NCBI RefSeq assembly: GCF_013373865.1
Contig: NC_050476.1
Coordinates: forward strand, 8,344,501-8,408,500
Direction: 5' to 3'
DNA: 64,000 nt
Source of the DNA: Monomorium pharaonis
Lineage: Eukaryota; Arthropoda; Insecta; Hymenoptera; Formicidae
In this document: positions 37,601-43,760 of the stretch, in pieces
Numbering within the stretch: the stretch's first letter is position 1
Layout: every line of letters starts with the position of its first letter
Translations under genes and position numbers: made by a program
Notes under the pieces: model-generated
What the model was told of the DNA's origin: nothing
What the model saw: only the letters and a program-made list of their open reading frames with translations
Database searches by the model: none

Positions 37601-40600
37601 CTGTAACCCGTGCTATCTGGCTCGTAAGCTTTGTATGATCGTTGAAAGATGGGTCTTCATTGATCACCCGGGACTTCGACAATGATCTTCTGTCGAGAGG
37701 AAAACCTAGTCTGATCATTCGTTCCACGTTTGTTTCCGGTTGAATGCGAGCTGAAAGATGGTGGAAGAGATGATTCTTCGAGGACATCGACTGGAAATTG
37801 GTGATTGCGAAGGCGATCAAAAGCAAATTTCTCGGGAAAAATAATGGGCGTTTTATTTACCCTATGTACATAATATTTACTGACCTGAAGCATTACGAAC
37901 ATCACGTCCAGATATTATAGAAAACGTAAGATCGATGATTGTCAAGAACAGTATAATCAATAAGATTAAAATTGCCCCAGTTAAAAGAACACGTTTGTGC
38001 CGTGGATAAAAATTTGAATAGATGCGCCCGCCCGACTTTTTGCATTTGTCGGATGTTATGCCTAAAATCATGATTTAATCTTAAAAAAGCGTGAAATCTT
38101 GTAAATATATACCTAATAAAACAAAGTATTTGTATACAGTCCTTATAAAAATGTAATATTGAGCAGCATTAATTTGCCCACTAATTAAGACATATTTTAA
38201 ATATTAAAATCGCTGCTGTTAGTACTTTTAATACTCAAAATAAGTAATAATTACTGGCCAATTTAATACTGTCCAGTATTACATTTTTATTAGAAAATCT
38301 GAAATATATATTGGTTAAAAATCATTAGTTTCATTAAATTAGTGTCGGTTTTGTATTCTGGTAATCTGCTCATGTGAGATGAAAGGATTTAGAATGATAT
38401 ACACTTGATAACCAATGATTTTACTGATATATATTTAACTTTTTGTACAATGGTGCGTGCCGATGTGCTGACGGTTTCGCTTACAGTTTGGATCTGATTG
38501 TGAGTCGTGGTTCATACACGTGGCAGTATCATTATACGCAAATCTTTTGTCCTTGGAGCATATAACAGTTATCTTTTATGGAAAAAATACTATTTGACTT
38601 GCAAAAAAACTATTAAAAAATATTGGAAAACCATTCGTCTCCAATATATTATTCACTAATTCAATAATTCTTTCGCAAATTTAATAGTATTTTTCTATAA
38701 GGGATAAACTATTGTGTAAAAGAGAGATGCCATGTTTGTAACAATTAGTTAGTTTTTCTTTTAAGTAAATTAAAGTGAAAGTTAACAGTTGTAAATTCAA
38801 TTTAAATAAAACTAAAATTAAAGTAAAGGAGGATGTTAAAAAAGGTCGATTTTCCGACTACAAAAGGAACCTAAAATTTGAGTTCCACGGATATCTGTAA
38901 GCCGTATAAGAAGTGGAAATGACAGTCTTTTTTTTTGGAGACCTGTGGAAAGTGTCGAAAATCTGTCAAATTGATTGAAAATTGCATTTATCCGGAGACA
39001 AGTCGAGTCTGTGGCATGGAAAAATTTTTAGTCAAACCGCTAATAATGTTTTAATATCGGGATCCCGAAATTCAAAATAGCAGATTCAATATGGCATGGC
39101 AGAATATCAAATATCGTCACGAATACCACACTCAGCCGAACCCAGAGACACGAACAAGGACGTAATGGTTGTTGTCTCCATTTTTTTAAAACTTTTTTTG
39201 TTAAAAATTTTTATTTTGTTTTTTTTTAATTTTTTGTTTTTATAATAATTACATGTTTTTATAATAATTATAAAAAAATTTTTTTTACAAAAAAAGTTAA
39301 AAAAATAGAGACAACAACCACTACGTCCTTGTTCGTGTCTCTGGGTTCGGTTGAGTGTGGTATTCGTGACAATATTTGATATTCTGCCACGCCATATTGA
39401 ATCTGCCATTTTGAATTTCAGGATCCTGATACTGAAACATTATTAACAATCTCAAAAACTATTGGATAAGTATTTAACCAGAAGCTGGTTAAATTGACTG
39501 AAAATTCTTCCATGCCATAGACTCGACTTGTCCCCGGACGCAATTTTCAATCAATTTGACAGATTTTCGACACCTTCCACAGATCTCCAGAAAAAAAGAC
39601 TGTCATTTCCACTTCTTATACGGCTTATATATAGATATCCATGAAACTCAAATTTTAGGTTTCTTTTGTAGTCGGAAAATCAACCTTTTTTACATCCTCC
39701 TTTATTGTTTAATTATGGGAGTAGAGAAGTTTCAAGTGATGCAAGTCGAATAAATCTCATTAATACATATGGACATAAGAAATTATTTTAATAAAAAAAA
39801 TAATATTAATAAATATCAAATTCTTCAATATACTATTTATGTTTTATATTAACATGAAAGAATTACAATATTTTTAGAATTTATAAATTATAATGTATAA
39901 TTATTAATATAAAGTATTATTGTAATCTGATCCATTGTCTGATATAAATCTAAGATTTTGTGAAAAACTCAAAAATAAATAATATATATACATACATATA
40001 TATATATTACTAAAAAAAATAGGGAACACTTTTCATATACCAAAAATTTATTTTTAAGGTTATTTTTAAACCGTTGCACGCTGGAACTTAGTGAAAAATT
40101 GTCCCAGAAACAAAATCTAAAAAGCGTTTTAAAACTTGAAACTTCTTTCAAACGCTTTTTAGCGATTTCAGTTATTTTTTTTTATCAATGTGGCAATGAT
40201 GAAGTTTGATCCATTAAAATGAAAAGTTTTAATGTGACTTTGCTGTGCTGCATCTGGCGTGAAAAAAATCATAAAAAATTTCTGTTATTTGCATCTTGTA
40301 GCGGGAGCTTTTTTTTTATTTTGAGTAGTCGCTATGTGATTTTTTAAACCAAGTTATTGATATTTTTAGAAAAAATAATCATTGTGACTTTCATCGTTTT
40401 TTACTCGGGAACAGATCAACGTAAGGTGCTGCGCTAGAAAAGTGATAGAAATCTGAAAGTTTGCACTTTCCAATGCTGATTGATAAGTTGGGAGAAGCGC
40501 TTAGGCAAATTTGACATGAAATTCCACAGGGCATTATTGAGAAGTGCATAAACATATGAGAACGTTTACAAGCAGTAATTGATCAAACAACGTTAGTGTT

Positions 40601-43299
40601 TATTACTAGGGAGTAATTGTACTATAAATCATTGATTTAGCGATGTGATTGGGTCTTTTTTCACGACAATATATTGAATTAAATAAAAACAGTAAAACAT
40701 GCAATTTTTTACATAATTTTTGAACGCAATTTATAGTTAGAAAAAGTAAATCTATGAAAAAGTTAATAATAGCATTCGAAACTACAAACTTTCAGCTTTT
40801 CAACACTTTTTTACTGAGCGCTGTATGTTGATCTGTTTGAGTAACAAGCGATGAAAGTCAAAATGACCTTTTTTTTAAATCTCAATAATTCGGTTAAAAA
40901 ATGTCGCACAGCAATGAGCAATTACTCAAATAAAAGAAGAAGATTCCGCTACAAGATGCAACGGAAATTCTCTATGATTTCTTTTACGCCAGATGCAGCG
41001 CAGCAAAGTCGCATTAAAAATTTTTATTTTAACGGGTCAAGCTTTATTACTGTGCTATATTAGTAAAAAAAATAATAACTGAAATCGTTAAATAACTCTT
41101 GAAAGTAAAGTTTCAAACTTTAAAACGCTTTTTGGATTTTGTTTCTGCGATAATTTTTTGCTAAGTGCCAGTGGTTTGAAGATAGCCCAAGTTTTTGGTA
41201 TACAAAAAGTGTTTCCTATTTTTTCGAGTAGTATATATATATATGCAATGTAAATAAAAAATTTTATTTCTATTGCATATATATGTATATACACTAAAAA
41301 AATAATATCCAGCACTTTAAAAATATATGGTGTGGTTTCAGTTTAATAATGTCCACTAGATAACGTACAATTTTTGTAAAAAACCACGGTACGATAGATT
41401 AGAGTGCAGTAGCTTTTTTTATATCAATATATAATATAAATAGCCCACAAAAAGAATTTAATTTATTTCCGTATTAACAAATCAAAGTTTATGAATCTTT
41501 CTACTCCCACATTTGATTCACAAATCTTGTTTAATTATTTATTATATTAATTTCTTTTTATTATTGTTAAATTAAAATAATTATATTTAATTCTTATAAC
41601 TTAACTAAATAGATAATTGTTAAGTTGCCAACAATCAAAGAAATGATAATAAAACTCATTAGTAATGACAAATCTGGCAATTATTTATTAATAAATTAAC
41701 GAATAACACAACATTTGGGCCAGTCGATTTCTGGCCCTTATCAAGTGTATTTAAAATTTGTTACAAAATGTGTAAGCACCAAACAATTTCCTCACATTTT
41801 TAATTACACAGTAAAATCACTGAGATAAATAAGAATAAAATAGAGGAATACATACTTGTTTAAATTACGTCAACTAAATTAGCGTCTGTTCATTATTGAT
41901 TCGCGCTAGAGAAACTTTAAATATTGTTACGGGGGTTTAATAACTAACTTTTCTTTGAATTTACTATTATAGAATTAAGGGAATCCTAAAGTCGTCTGCT
42001 TTATCGACATTTTTAAATTAAACTAATTTTTTAATTGGTTCTATAGAATCACAAAACTCTTTTACAAAATAAAAACGCACCAAAATCTAGGGGAATACGA
42101 TCGATTTAATATTAAAAGTAAAAAGATGTTATTTTTGATACGTAGAGCTGTCACTTGATGACAATATTTGCTTAGTATACAAAATCTACGATATATGTAT
42201 ATGTACATATGTATAAAATGAAACCGTATTCCTCTAGGGATAATTATATACGAACAATATCGTGCAATTCAAACCAAGATCAAAAGTCTAGAAAAAAGAT
42301 TAGTTACATGAACTTTTTATAATTTTAAATTCAGATATAAGTTAAAAAAAAGCAGTTTGAAAAACATTTTGTTTATTCCCGATATAAAATTCACTTTATA
42401 TGATGATATTAATACGTGTACTTTAATTCTGGAAAAAATTTTCCAACTCTATAAAAGAAATATATGTATATGAAATCTTGTTAATGCGTGATATGCATGA
42501 AAATGACTCTACATTGTCGATTCCGATCAAGTTTGACGCGCACTTTAGTATCCCCTTAAGAATAATTGTAATATAAAACTTATTATAAATGTAATATTTT
42601 ATTTATACATAAAGCTTTTATGAAATCAAAAAAAGTTTCTACAATGAAATTATAAGTAACAATAATATATAAATGATTATACAGAATGTAAACAATTATT
42701 AAAGTTTGATACAACTTTATCATTTTAAAACTTATTGCTCTTTTAAATTTTAAACTCTCACAAAATTTATGTTTCCTTTTCTGTTCAAAGTAGCCGTGGC
42801 ATGTTAGTTGTGAAGCCAATTATATGAAAGTCGATTATCCATTACTGGCTAATATTTAAAATTTTATAGTAAACAGAAATATTAGCGCTTTTAAAAGACA
42901 AAACAATTTTAACTTATTAGAGAAAAATTTATATATTTAAATTAATTAGTAAAAACAACTAAGCTAAAAGTTGTTAATTTTTTAACTTTATTGTGCAACT
43001 TGTATTTTAACTATCTTTAACTAGTTATTATTCTGCTAAAAAAATATCAAATTTTAATACAAAATAAATATTATGTTACAATATATTCTCTCTTTTTATT
43101 TCATTATTACTTAATTTACTAGCAATGAATATATTCTTTAAAATGTTTTATCAAGGAAAAGAAACTATATGTATTTTTTAAAATTTGTTGTTTTCCAAAT
43201 ATCAATTGTCGAGTAACAAAACTAGTACTTACGTGCATTTTGAGTCCTCGAATCCGTCAACACAACGCAGCATGGTGGATCGATTGGAACGTCGACCAT
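190..43299 (-). CDS. ndl: Nudel-like mosaic serine protease, 23 coding exons in window, 3' end missing
   Basis: Spliced gene: 43299-43233, 38061-37885, 37750-36629, 23865-23236, 23021-22812, 22144-21981, 21737-21553, 20345-19869, 18625-18327, 17376-17232, 16148-16009, 15919-15668, 15584-15434, 10453-10284, 10222-10106, 9660-9474, 7418-7083, 6172-5984, 5904-5757, 4132-3967, 3843-3664, 1882-1645, 303-190. All introns are GT-AG and phases match throughout (5,864 coding bases). Predicted protein: signal anchor ~47-70, Ser/Thr/Asn-rich stretch to ~455, Pro/Gln-rich to ~665, three LDLa units, SRCR-like segment, trypsin-like domain ~967-1205 with His1007, Asp1055, Ser1152, four LDLa units, SRCR-like segment, inactive protease domain ~1560-1777, four more LDLa units. 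This order is that of insect Nudel, an ovarian follicle-cell protein delivered to the egg surface, where it acts upstream of Gastrulation-defective, Snake and Easter. The N-terminal three exons are the least certain part. Alternative identity: another LDLa/SRCR polyserase, which is unlikely. Confidence 0.88.
611..750. mobile_element. Palindromic MITE, 140 bp
   Basis: Near-complete palindrome: the left arm starting AGGCTTGTTTCT is repeated inverted at the right end (AGAAACAAGCCT), and the arms share TTAACTTTAATCTCGG. No ORF. It lies in the intron between ndl exons 22 and 23. Confidence 0.7.
1645..1882 (-). CDS. ndl: ndl exon 22, LDLa plus truncated LDLa
   Basis: 79 codons: a full LDLa (CAKSELRC to GTDEPVIC), a truncated one (CNCAEYL...CDGIRHC...DES) and the first two Cys of a third (CTEDSFKC). 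Acceptor CTTTTTTAG, donor AATAC|GTAAGATT, phases 1 and 2. Confidence 0.9.
2132..3490. mobile_element. hAT-like non-autonomous element, 1.36 kb
   Basis: The right end reads, inverted, CAGGGTTGGGAAGTAACG; the left end is a decayed copy (AAGGTTGAGAACGTTACC). Both ends carry clusters of GTAACG/CGTTAC subterminal repeats. The flanks are identical, AAAAATAGC at 2123-2131 and 3491-3499, matching the 8-bp target duplication of hAT elements. No transposase is seen. A fold-back is nested inside. Confidence 0.75.
2898..3226. mobile_element. Fold-back MITE nested in the hAT-like element
   Basis: Left end TTGCTGCTTTCCATTTA, right end inverted TTGCTGCCTTCCATTTA, with many CTCAG/CTGAG motifs between them. 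About 330 bp, no ORF. Confidence 0.6.
3664..3843 (-). CDS. ndl: ndl exon 21, LDLa repeat
   Basis: 60 codons with one full LDLa (CDGIRCNIGQC to GADEESEIC) that opens the third cluster, then a Gln-rich tail. Acceptor GCTGCAG, donor AACA|GTAAGTA, phase 1 at both ends. Confidence 0.88.
3967..4132 (-). CDS. ndl: ndl exon 20, end of inactive protease domain
   Basis: 55 codons. The place of GDSGGPLMC is taken by SLWSGTVFC, so the nucleophile Ser is Trp. WYPTAVFHENNGPC and the final IDYIHAYL helix match the end of an S1 fold. Acceptor ATGTTTAG, donor TTTGG|GTAAGC, phases 0 and 1. Confidence 0.88.
4244..4353. mobile_element. Short palindromic MITE, 110 bp
   Basis: Ends CCCAGCGAGAAA and, inverted, CCCAGTGAGAAA, with repeated TCGACATCGA inside. 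It lies in the intron just before ndl exon 20. Confidence 0.5.
4929..5220. mobile_element. Tourist/Harbinger-like MITE, 292 bp
   Basis: Terminal inverted repeats CACTGTCCGACA and near-full palindromy (arms share CCGACGTATTTTTG, GTTGTCAAAAGT and GGCGTGAAA). TAA is present on both sides, as in the three-base TWA duplications of PIF/Harbinger elements. Confidence 0.65.
5757..5904 (-). CDS. ndl: ndl exon 19, inactive protease domain
   Basis: 49 codons, Cys-rich near the end (NCDNCYRC, TNCP), covering the loop before the former active-site Ser. Acceptor TTTTCGTAG, donor CCCG|GTGAGTAG, phases 2 and 0. Confidence 0.82.
5984..6172 (-). CDS. ndl: ndl exon 18, inactive protease domain centre
   Basis: 63 codons. 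RTNISLLHL aligns to QNDISVIML of the active domain, so the catalytic Asp is Asn. YVQPLFL matches WVRPVCLP. Acceptor AATTGCAG, donor GAAGAA|GTGTGTAT (weak), phase 2 at both ends. Confidence 0.85.
6505..6740. mobile_element. Long perfect-looking hairpin, arms about 110 bp
   Basis: The arms share long identical blocks such as ATACAATTCCAAAATAATAA and TTTATTGAGTGTATTTTTAT with only a few mismatches, and the loop is about 10 bases. It lies in the intron between ndl exons 17 and 18. Confidence 0.7.
7083..7418 (-). CDS. ndl: ndl exon 17, SRCR end and start of inactive protease domain
   Basis: 112 codons. After the SRCR tail and a Cys-containing linker comes WPWLAAIFVEGRYHCSALLL, clearly the N-terminal barrel of an S1 domain. 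The catalytic-His motif AGHC is replaced by SSSC, and no Arg-IVGG activation site precedes it. The donor after the Cys (ATCAG|GTGAGAG, phase 2) is at the same place as the donor after the His motif in exon 8. Confidence 0.9.
7419..9473. other. ndl intron 16, no feature seen
   Basis: AT-rich, with poly-A/T runs and no ORF over about 72 codons. No recognisable repeat or RNA gene. Confidence 0.6.
9474..9660 (-). CDS. ndl: ndl exon 16, SRCR-like segment
   Basis: 62 codons. GLLSRYSNGTWNVECP...GGNLCKYLGF fits the SRCR pattern of exon 7 and stands in the same place, just before a protease domain. Acceptor CTTTTTTCAG, donor TTCAT|GTATGTTT, phases 1 and 2. Confidence 0.85.
10106..10222 (-). CDS. ndl: ndl exon 15, full LDLa repeat
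   Basis: Only 39 codons: a single complete LDLa repeat, CKDDEFHC to REDEDDC, flanked by phase-1 introns, the classic form of a movable exon. Acceptor CATTTTAG, donor CC|GTAAGTAT. Confidence 0.9.
10284..10453 (-). CDS. ndl: ndl exon 14, LDLa completion plus truncated LDLa
   Basis: Completes the LDLa begun in exon 13 (INKRCNKYLDCEDGTDEEDC) and adds a shortened unit CTCKDYLL...CDGHLDC..ETDEKNC that lacks the usual N-terminal half. The same full-plus-truncated pair occurs in exons 5 and 22. Acceptor TTCACAG, donor GCG|GTATTC, phases 2 and 1. Confidence 0.88.
11840..13230 (+). pseudogene. Broken DDE transposase (DDE_Tnp_4-like)
   Basis: Pieces in several frames with stops: a Cys-pair N-terminal region (RCYVCD ... 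RICLNCNQSIYIEI), then QSYSFHKE, KPALIVTPDGYILEIRGSY, NDIIVDRGYRNITNLLARLG, and VVEATNGHLKS. The order, with Asp in DRGYR and Glu in VVEA, fits a D-D-E transposase. At least three frame breaks; not functional. The family name is by motif only. Confidence 0.6.
14358..14565. repeat. Dispersed repeat family, copy 1
   Basis: Starts CTTAAAGGGATGCTAAACTG, then TCAAACTTGATCGAGCTCGA and ATGTAGAGTCATT. Two inverted relatives lie at about 30440-30644 and 42350-42560. Confidence 0.5.
15434..15584 (-). CDS. ndl: ndl exon 13, Ser/Thr linker into split LDLa
   Basis: 50 codons. A Thr/Ser-rich linker ends with LTFTCK, the first Cys of an LDLa repeat that is completed in the next exon after a 5 kb intron. Acceptor TTGTTACAG, donor AAAAA|GTAAGTTG, phases 1 and 2. 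Confidence 0.85.
15668..15919 (-). CDS. ndl: ndl exon 12, LDLa repeat and linker
   Basis: A full LDLa repeat (CPGFTC to AEDEIGC) opens the second LDLa cluster, followed by a Ser/Asn-rich linker with sequons. Acceptor TTTTGTAG, donor AATA|GTAAATTA, phase 1 at both ends. Confidence 0.9.
16009..16148 (-). CDS. ndl: ndl exon 11, end of active S1 domain
   Basis: Encodes the last 47 residues of the first protease domain, including WYAAGLISHGDGCGRPDEPG, VYMKISYYLDWI and a short tail. The PGVY and terminal amphipathic helix are complete, so the domain is intact. Donor TTTAG|GTAAGTCC, phase 1. Confidence 0.92.
16717..16940. mobile_element. piggyBac-like MITE, 224 bp, TTAA flanks
   Basis: TTAA at 16713-16716 and 16941-16944 flank a near-full palindrome starting CTCTTTAACCGCCAGTGTT (other end inverted, CCTTTTAACTACCAGCGTT). 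The arms share CTGCCGAAAAATTGAGAATC. TTAA duplication and CCTTT-type ends fit piggyBac-type MITEs. Confidence 0.65.
17232..17376 (-). CDS. ndl: ndl exon 10, S1 domain with catalytic Ser
   Basis: Not visible as a long ORF but clear once spliced. It encodes STICAGYPAGGHDACQGDSGG, with catalytic Ser ~1152 and Asp six residues earlier at the S1-pocket base, which predicts cleavage after Arg/Lys. Acceptor TTTTTTAG|CGGATC, donor CAG|GTAACA, phases 1 and 2. Confidence 0.92.
17518..18066. mobile_element. Fold-back element, ~550 bp
   Basis: Arms share TTTTAATAAGCTTT, GCGTTCTCGCA/GCATTCTCGCA, and TACTTATTTTCTTTCG in inverted order; no ORF. It lies between ndl exons 9 and 10. Confidence 0.6.
18327..18625 (-). 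CDS. ndl: ndl exon 9, S1 domain centre with catalytic Asp
   Basis: 100 codons with the MQNDISVIMLD block (catalytic Asp ~1055), WVRPVCLP and AIGWGS, all typical of chymotrypsin-family (S1) proteases. Acceptor ATTTTCAG, donor GAAC|GTAAGATG, phase 2 in and 1 out. Confidence 0.92.
19869..20345 (-). CDS. ndl: ndl exon 8, SRCR end, linker and start of active S1 domain
   Basis: 159 residues. A linker with paired Cys leads to the activation site TQSR|VVGG and the first third of a trypsin-fold domain, ending with TAGHC, which carries the catalytic His (~1007). The Arg before VVGG means activation by a trypsin-like enzyme, possibly itself. Donor ATAG|GTAAGAGT is near perfect, phase 2. Confidence 0.93.
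20451..20707. mobile_element. mariner/Tc1-like MITE, ~257 bp
   Basis: Ends CTATCGCTCAAAAGTA and, inverted, CTACCGCTCAAAAGTA, a form common at ends of Tc1/mariner elements, with TA before the left end. No transposase inside. Confidence 0.5.
21553..21737 (-). CDS. ndl: ndl exon 7, SRCR-like segment
   Basis: About 61 residues containing GKWYPVCS...AEEACASEVGW, the GxWxxVC...AxxxCxxLGW pattern of scavenger-receptor Cys-rich domains, though shorter than a full domain. Such a segment often precedes the protease in polydomain serine proteases. The donor is GGAA|GTATAG (phase 2), weaker than average, and lies in one arm of an inverted repeat. Confidence 0.82.
21981..22144 (-). CDS. ndl: ndl exon 6, full LDLa repeat
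   Basis: A complete LDLa repeat (CPGDSFSC to GKDELDC) with an insertion between Cys 2 and Cys 3. Entered at TTTCTAG in phase 1 and leaves at GAC|GTACGTAA in phase 0, which fits the next exon. It closes the first LDLa cluster. Confidence 0.9.
22812..23021 (-). CDS. ndl: ndl exon 5, LDLa plus a truncated LDLa
   Basis: Encodes one full LDL-receptor class A repeat (six Cys, ending in DCTDASDETKC) followed directly by a shortened unit starting CSCRDR that keeps only the CDGYFDC..GEDELGC half. The Asp/Glu ligands for calcium are present in both C-terminal halves. Acceptor TTTTTTTAG, donor TTTG|GTAAAAAT, phase 1 at both ends. Confidence 0.9.
23236..23865 (-). CDS. ndl: ndl exon 4, Pro/Gln/Ser-rich linker
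   Basis: A 210-codon exon entered at TTACAG|GATCAAG and leaving at GA|GTGCGTAA, both phase 1. The peptide is low in complexity, rich in Pro, Gln, Ser and Asn, with a repeated PTGQG/PTGP stretch, and has almost no Cys. It looks like an extended spacer before the first LDLa cluster. The donor is weaker than most and an alternative GC|GTAAAAG three bases on breaks the frame. Confidence 0.8.
24465..25000. mobile_element. Fold-back element, ~535 bp
   Basis: Arms share GGGAAAAAGT, GTCGATTTTTGC, GATATTCATTTTGCC and GTACCACGGA in inverted order. No ORF. In the 12.7 kb ndl intron. Confidence 0.6.
25551..26570. repeat. Purine tract switching to pyrimidine tract, ~1 kb low complexity
   Basis: (GA)n then GGGAGA repeats to about 25740, then about 830 bases of TTTCTC/TCTC-rich sequence on the same strand. 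The long Ser/Leu/Phe-rich reading frames here are by-products of composition. Confidence 0.9.
26680..26722. repeat. (CG)n/(CA)n microsatellite
   Basis: Alternating CATGCGCGCG..CACGCACACGCAC, a purine-pyrimidine alternation that can adopt Z-DNA. Confidence 0.8.
27747..29137. mobile_element. Fold-back element with a second element inserted in its left arm
   Basis: Outer ends AAAATCAGGACCGCCC and, inverted, AAAATCAGGACCATCC; further matching blocks lie at 28452-28560 and 28960-29045 (AAAAATTTGGATCGT, GTTGTTAAAATTT). The left arm is broken between about 27845 and 28450. Confidence 0.55.
27970..28383. mobile_element. Inserted palindromic element, ~414 bp
   Basis: Arms share ATGTTCCGTAC and AAATGCAAGCGCG, outer ends CCGTCAATGATCATGA and CGGATCAATGCTCATGA (inverted). 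Nested in the previous fold-back. Confidence 0.55.
30440..30644. repeat. Dispersed repeat family, copy 2 (inverted)
   Basis: Ends ATGACTCTACATTGTCGACC...CAAGTTTGACG...AGCATCTCCTTAAG, the reverse of copy 1. Confidence 0.5.
30903..31749. mobile_element. Fold-back element interrupted by a GC-rich MITE
   Basis: Left arm resumes at 31118; right arm ends near 31749. The arms share CCGAATTAGC, GTGTAGATTAAAGT-like and TTTGCCACTCGCAAAAAGCT in inverted order. Without the insert the element is about 640 bp. Confidence 0.55.
30917..31108. mobile_element. GC-rich palindromic MITE, 192 bp, with target duplication
   Basis: Arms share CTTCTCGGCC/TTTCTCGGCC, GCCTCCCG and CTTGCTCC..AGCGCCGCGCG. Flanks CTAGTCTAG and CTGGTCTAG form an 8-9 base duplication with one mismatch. 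Its GC content is far above the surroundings. Confidence 0.6.
33915..35160. mobile_element. Large fold-back element, ~1.25 kb
   Basis: Arms of roughly 550 bases share AGCGCAAACCTC, GATTTTTGGCGACAAAGCCT, TTCAAAGTTTTTACAGTT, and the inner ATTTTGGCTGTTATGA. A GC-rich loop lies near 34440-34490. No ORF. Confidence 0.65.
36629..37750 (-). CDS. ndl: ndl exon 3, Ser/Thr/Asn-rich ectodomain with basic cleavage sites
   Basis: A 374-residue exon entered at a good acceptor (CATCTTTCAG) and left at ACG|GTACGT, both phase 1. It is rich in N-glycosylation sequons (NNS, NRT, NFT, NVT and others) and acidic and Thr residues, as in a mucin-like stalk. Near its start lie RSKR and RRKR, which fit furin-type processing. 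A four-Cys segment (CNL..HCEK..CLEC) follows. No catalytic domain is seen. The next exon is 12.7 kb away, so this could in principle be a separate gene, though the phase joins correctly. Confidence 0.75.
37885..38061 (-). CDS. ndl: ndl exon 2, signal-anchor membrane helix
   Basis: Encodes a basic stretch (RHKR) followed by about 24 hydrophobic residues (~47-70), the layout of a type II membrane anchor with a cytosolic N-terminus. It ends TTCAG|GTCAGTAA in phase 1. An ATG at 38071, just inside the intron, is in the same frame and could be an alternative start, so the true N-terminus is not settled. Confidence 0.78.
38141..38290. mobile_element. MITE copy A of a two-copy family
   Basis: Starts CCTTATAAAAATGTAATATT and ends in its inverse. 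The reverse of the element at 54538-54694 aligns along its whole length. Confidence 0.6.
38825..39703. mobile_element. Fold-back element, ~880 bp
   Basis: Ends AAAGGAGGATGTTAAAAAAG and, inverted, AAAGGAGGATGTAAAAAAGG. The arms share CGGCTTA..AAGTGGAAATGACAGTCTTT and CAATATGGCATGGCAGAATATCAAATAT-type blocks with few mismatches. The loop is T/A homopolymer-rich. Confidence 0.7.
40009..41230. mobile_element. Fold-back element, ~1.2 kb, at TA-rich flanks
   Basis: Ends ACTAAAAAAAATAGGGAACA and, inverted, ACTCGAAAAAATAGGAAACA. Shared inner blocks include CTGCATCTGGCGT and GACTTTCATCG. TATATATA flanks both sides. A 70-codon ORF inside is incidental. Confidence 0.65.
42350..42560. repeat. Dispersed repeat family, copy 3 (inverted)
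   Basis: Ends ATGACTCTACATTGTCGATT...ATCAAGTTTGACGCGC...AGTATCCCCTTAAG. Same orientation as copy 2. Confidence 0.5.
43233..43299 (-). CDS. ndl: ndl coding exon 1, cytoplasmic N-terminus
   Basis: Begins with ATG at 43299 (context GCAAATGG) and encodes 22 residues containing a DPPCCVVL motif. It ends in phase 1 at the strong donor CAC|GTAAGTACTAG. The leftover base joins in frame to the acceptor TTTTAG at 38062. The short hydrophilic peptide would be the cytosolic tail before the membrane anchor. The 5.2 kb intron behind it contains only repeats. Confidence 0.68.
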
Positions 43300-43580
43300 T
43301 TGCGAAGGCAGACTTTTATTGACATGTAGTTTATTAGATTTATCCAAGAGATGCACTAATTGTTGAAAAAATTAATTAACACAAGTTAGTTAATCTAGAG
43401 ATAGACTAAATTTAATTAATTAAGCTACACGAAACCTTGAATATATATACAGCGCTACAGTTACATTTTTTCTTAATTACTTACTTCTAATTAATTTCTA
43501 ATCTTGTCTGTTGTGGTTTCGTACTCGAAATTTCTGGCTTCATCGATCCTCACACGGGATTATACGAGCGACGACTAACC

Positions 43581-43760
43581 TGGGATTTGATGGTAGAGCG
43601 GTTCTTCGCAACGGCGCGTCAGTGAAAAATTGCTGACAGCTTATGTCGTCTCTTGTTACGTTCGTGTGAACGAACTCTTTTACACGCATTTCAACAAGTG
43701 TCGCTATTGTGAAGTTTGCAAAAAACTATGAATGGAATTCTTGATTTTCACTGCAAAATT
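43581..43760 (-). other. Possible 5' untranslated exon of ndl
   Basis: Reading the minus strand, the sequence up to 43580 ends in CCCAG followed by GTTAGT, a usable splice donor. An acceptor at about 43360 (pyrimidine tract then TTAG) would join it to the exon that holds the start codon. The 5' boundary is a guess and no promoter motif is clear. Confidence 0.25.

Noticed and set aside
37751..37792. Alternative acceptor AATTTCCAG for ndl exon 3
   Set aside because: It would give phase 0 after a phase 1 donor and break the frame; the acceptor CATCTTTCAG at 37751 fits.
37657..37905. 82-codon minus-strand frame across the exon 2/3 intron
   Set aside because: It depends on reading through the intron and is in a different frame from exon 3.
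39107..39409. 100-codon minus-strand frame
   Set aside because: It lies in the loop and arms of the fold-back at 38825-39703.
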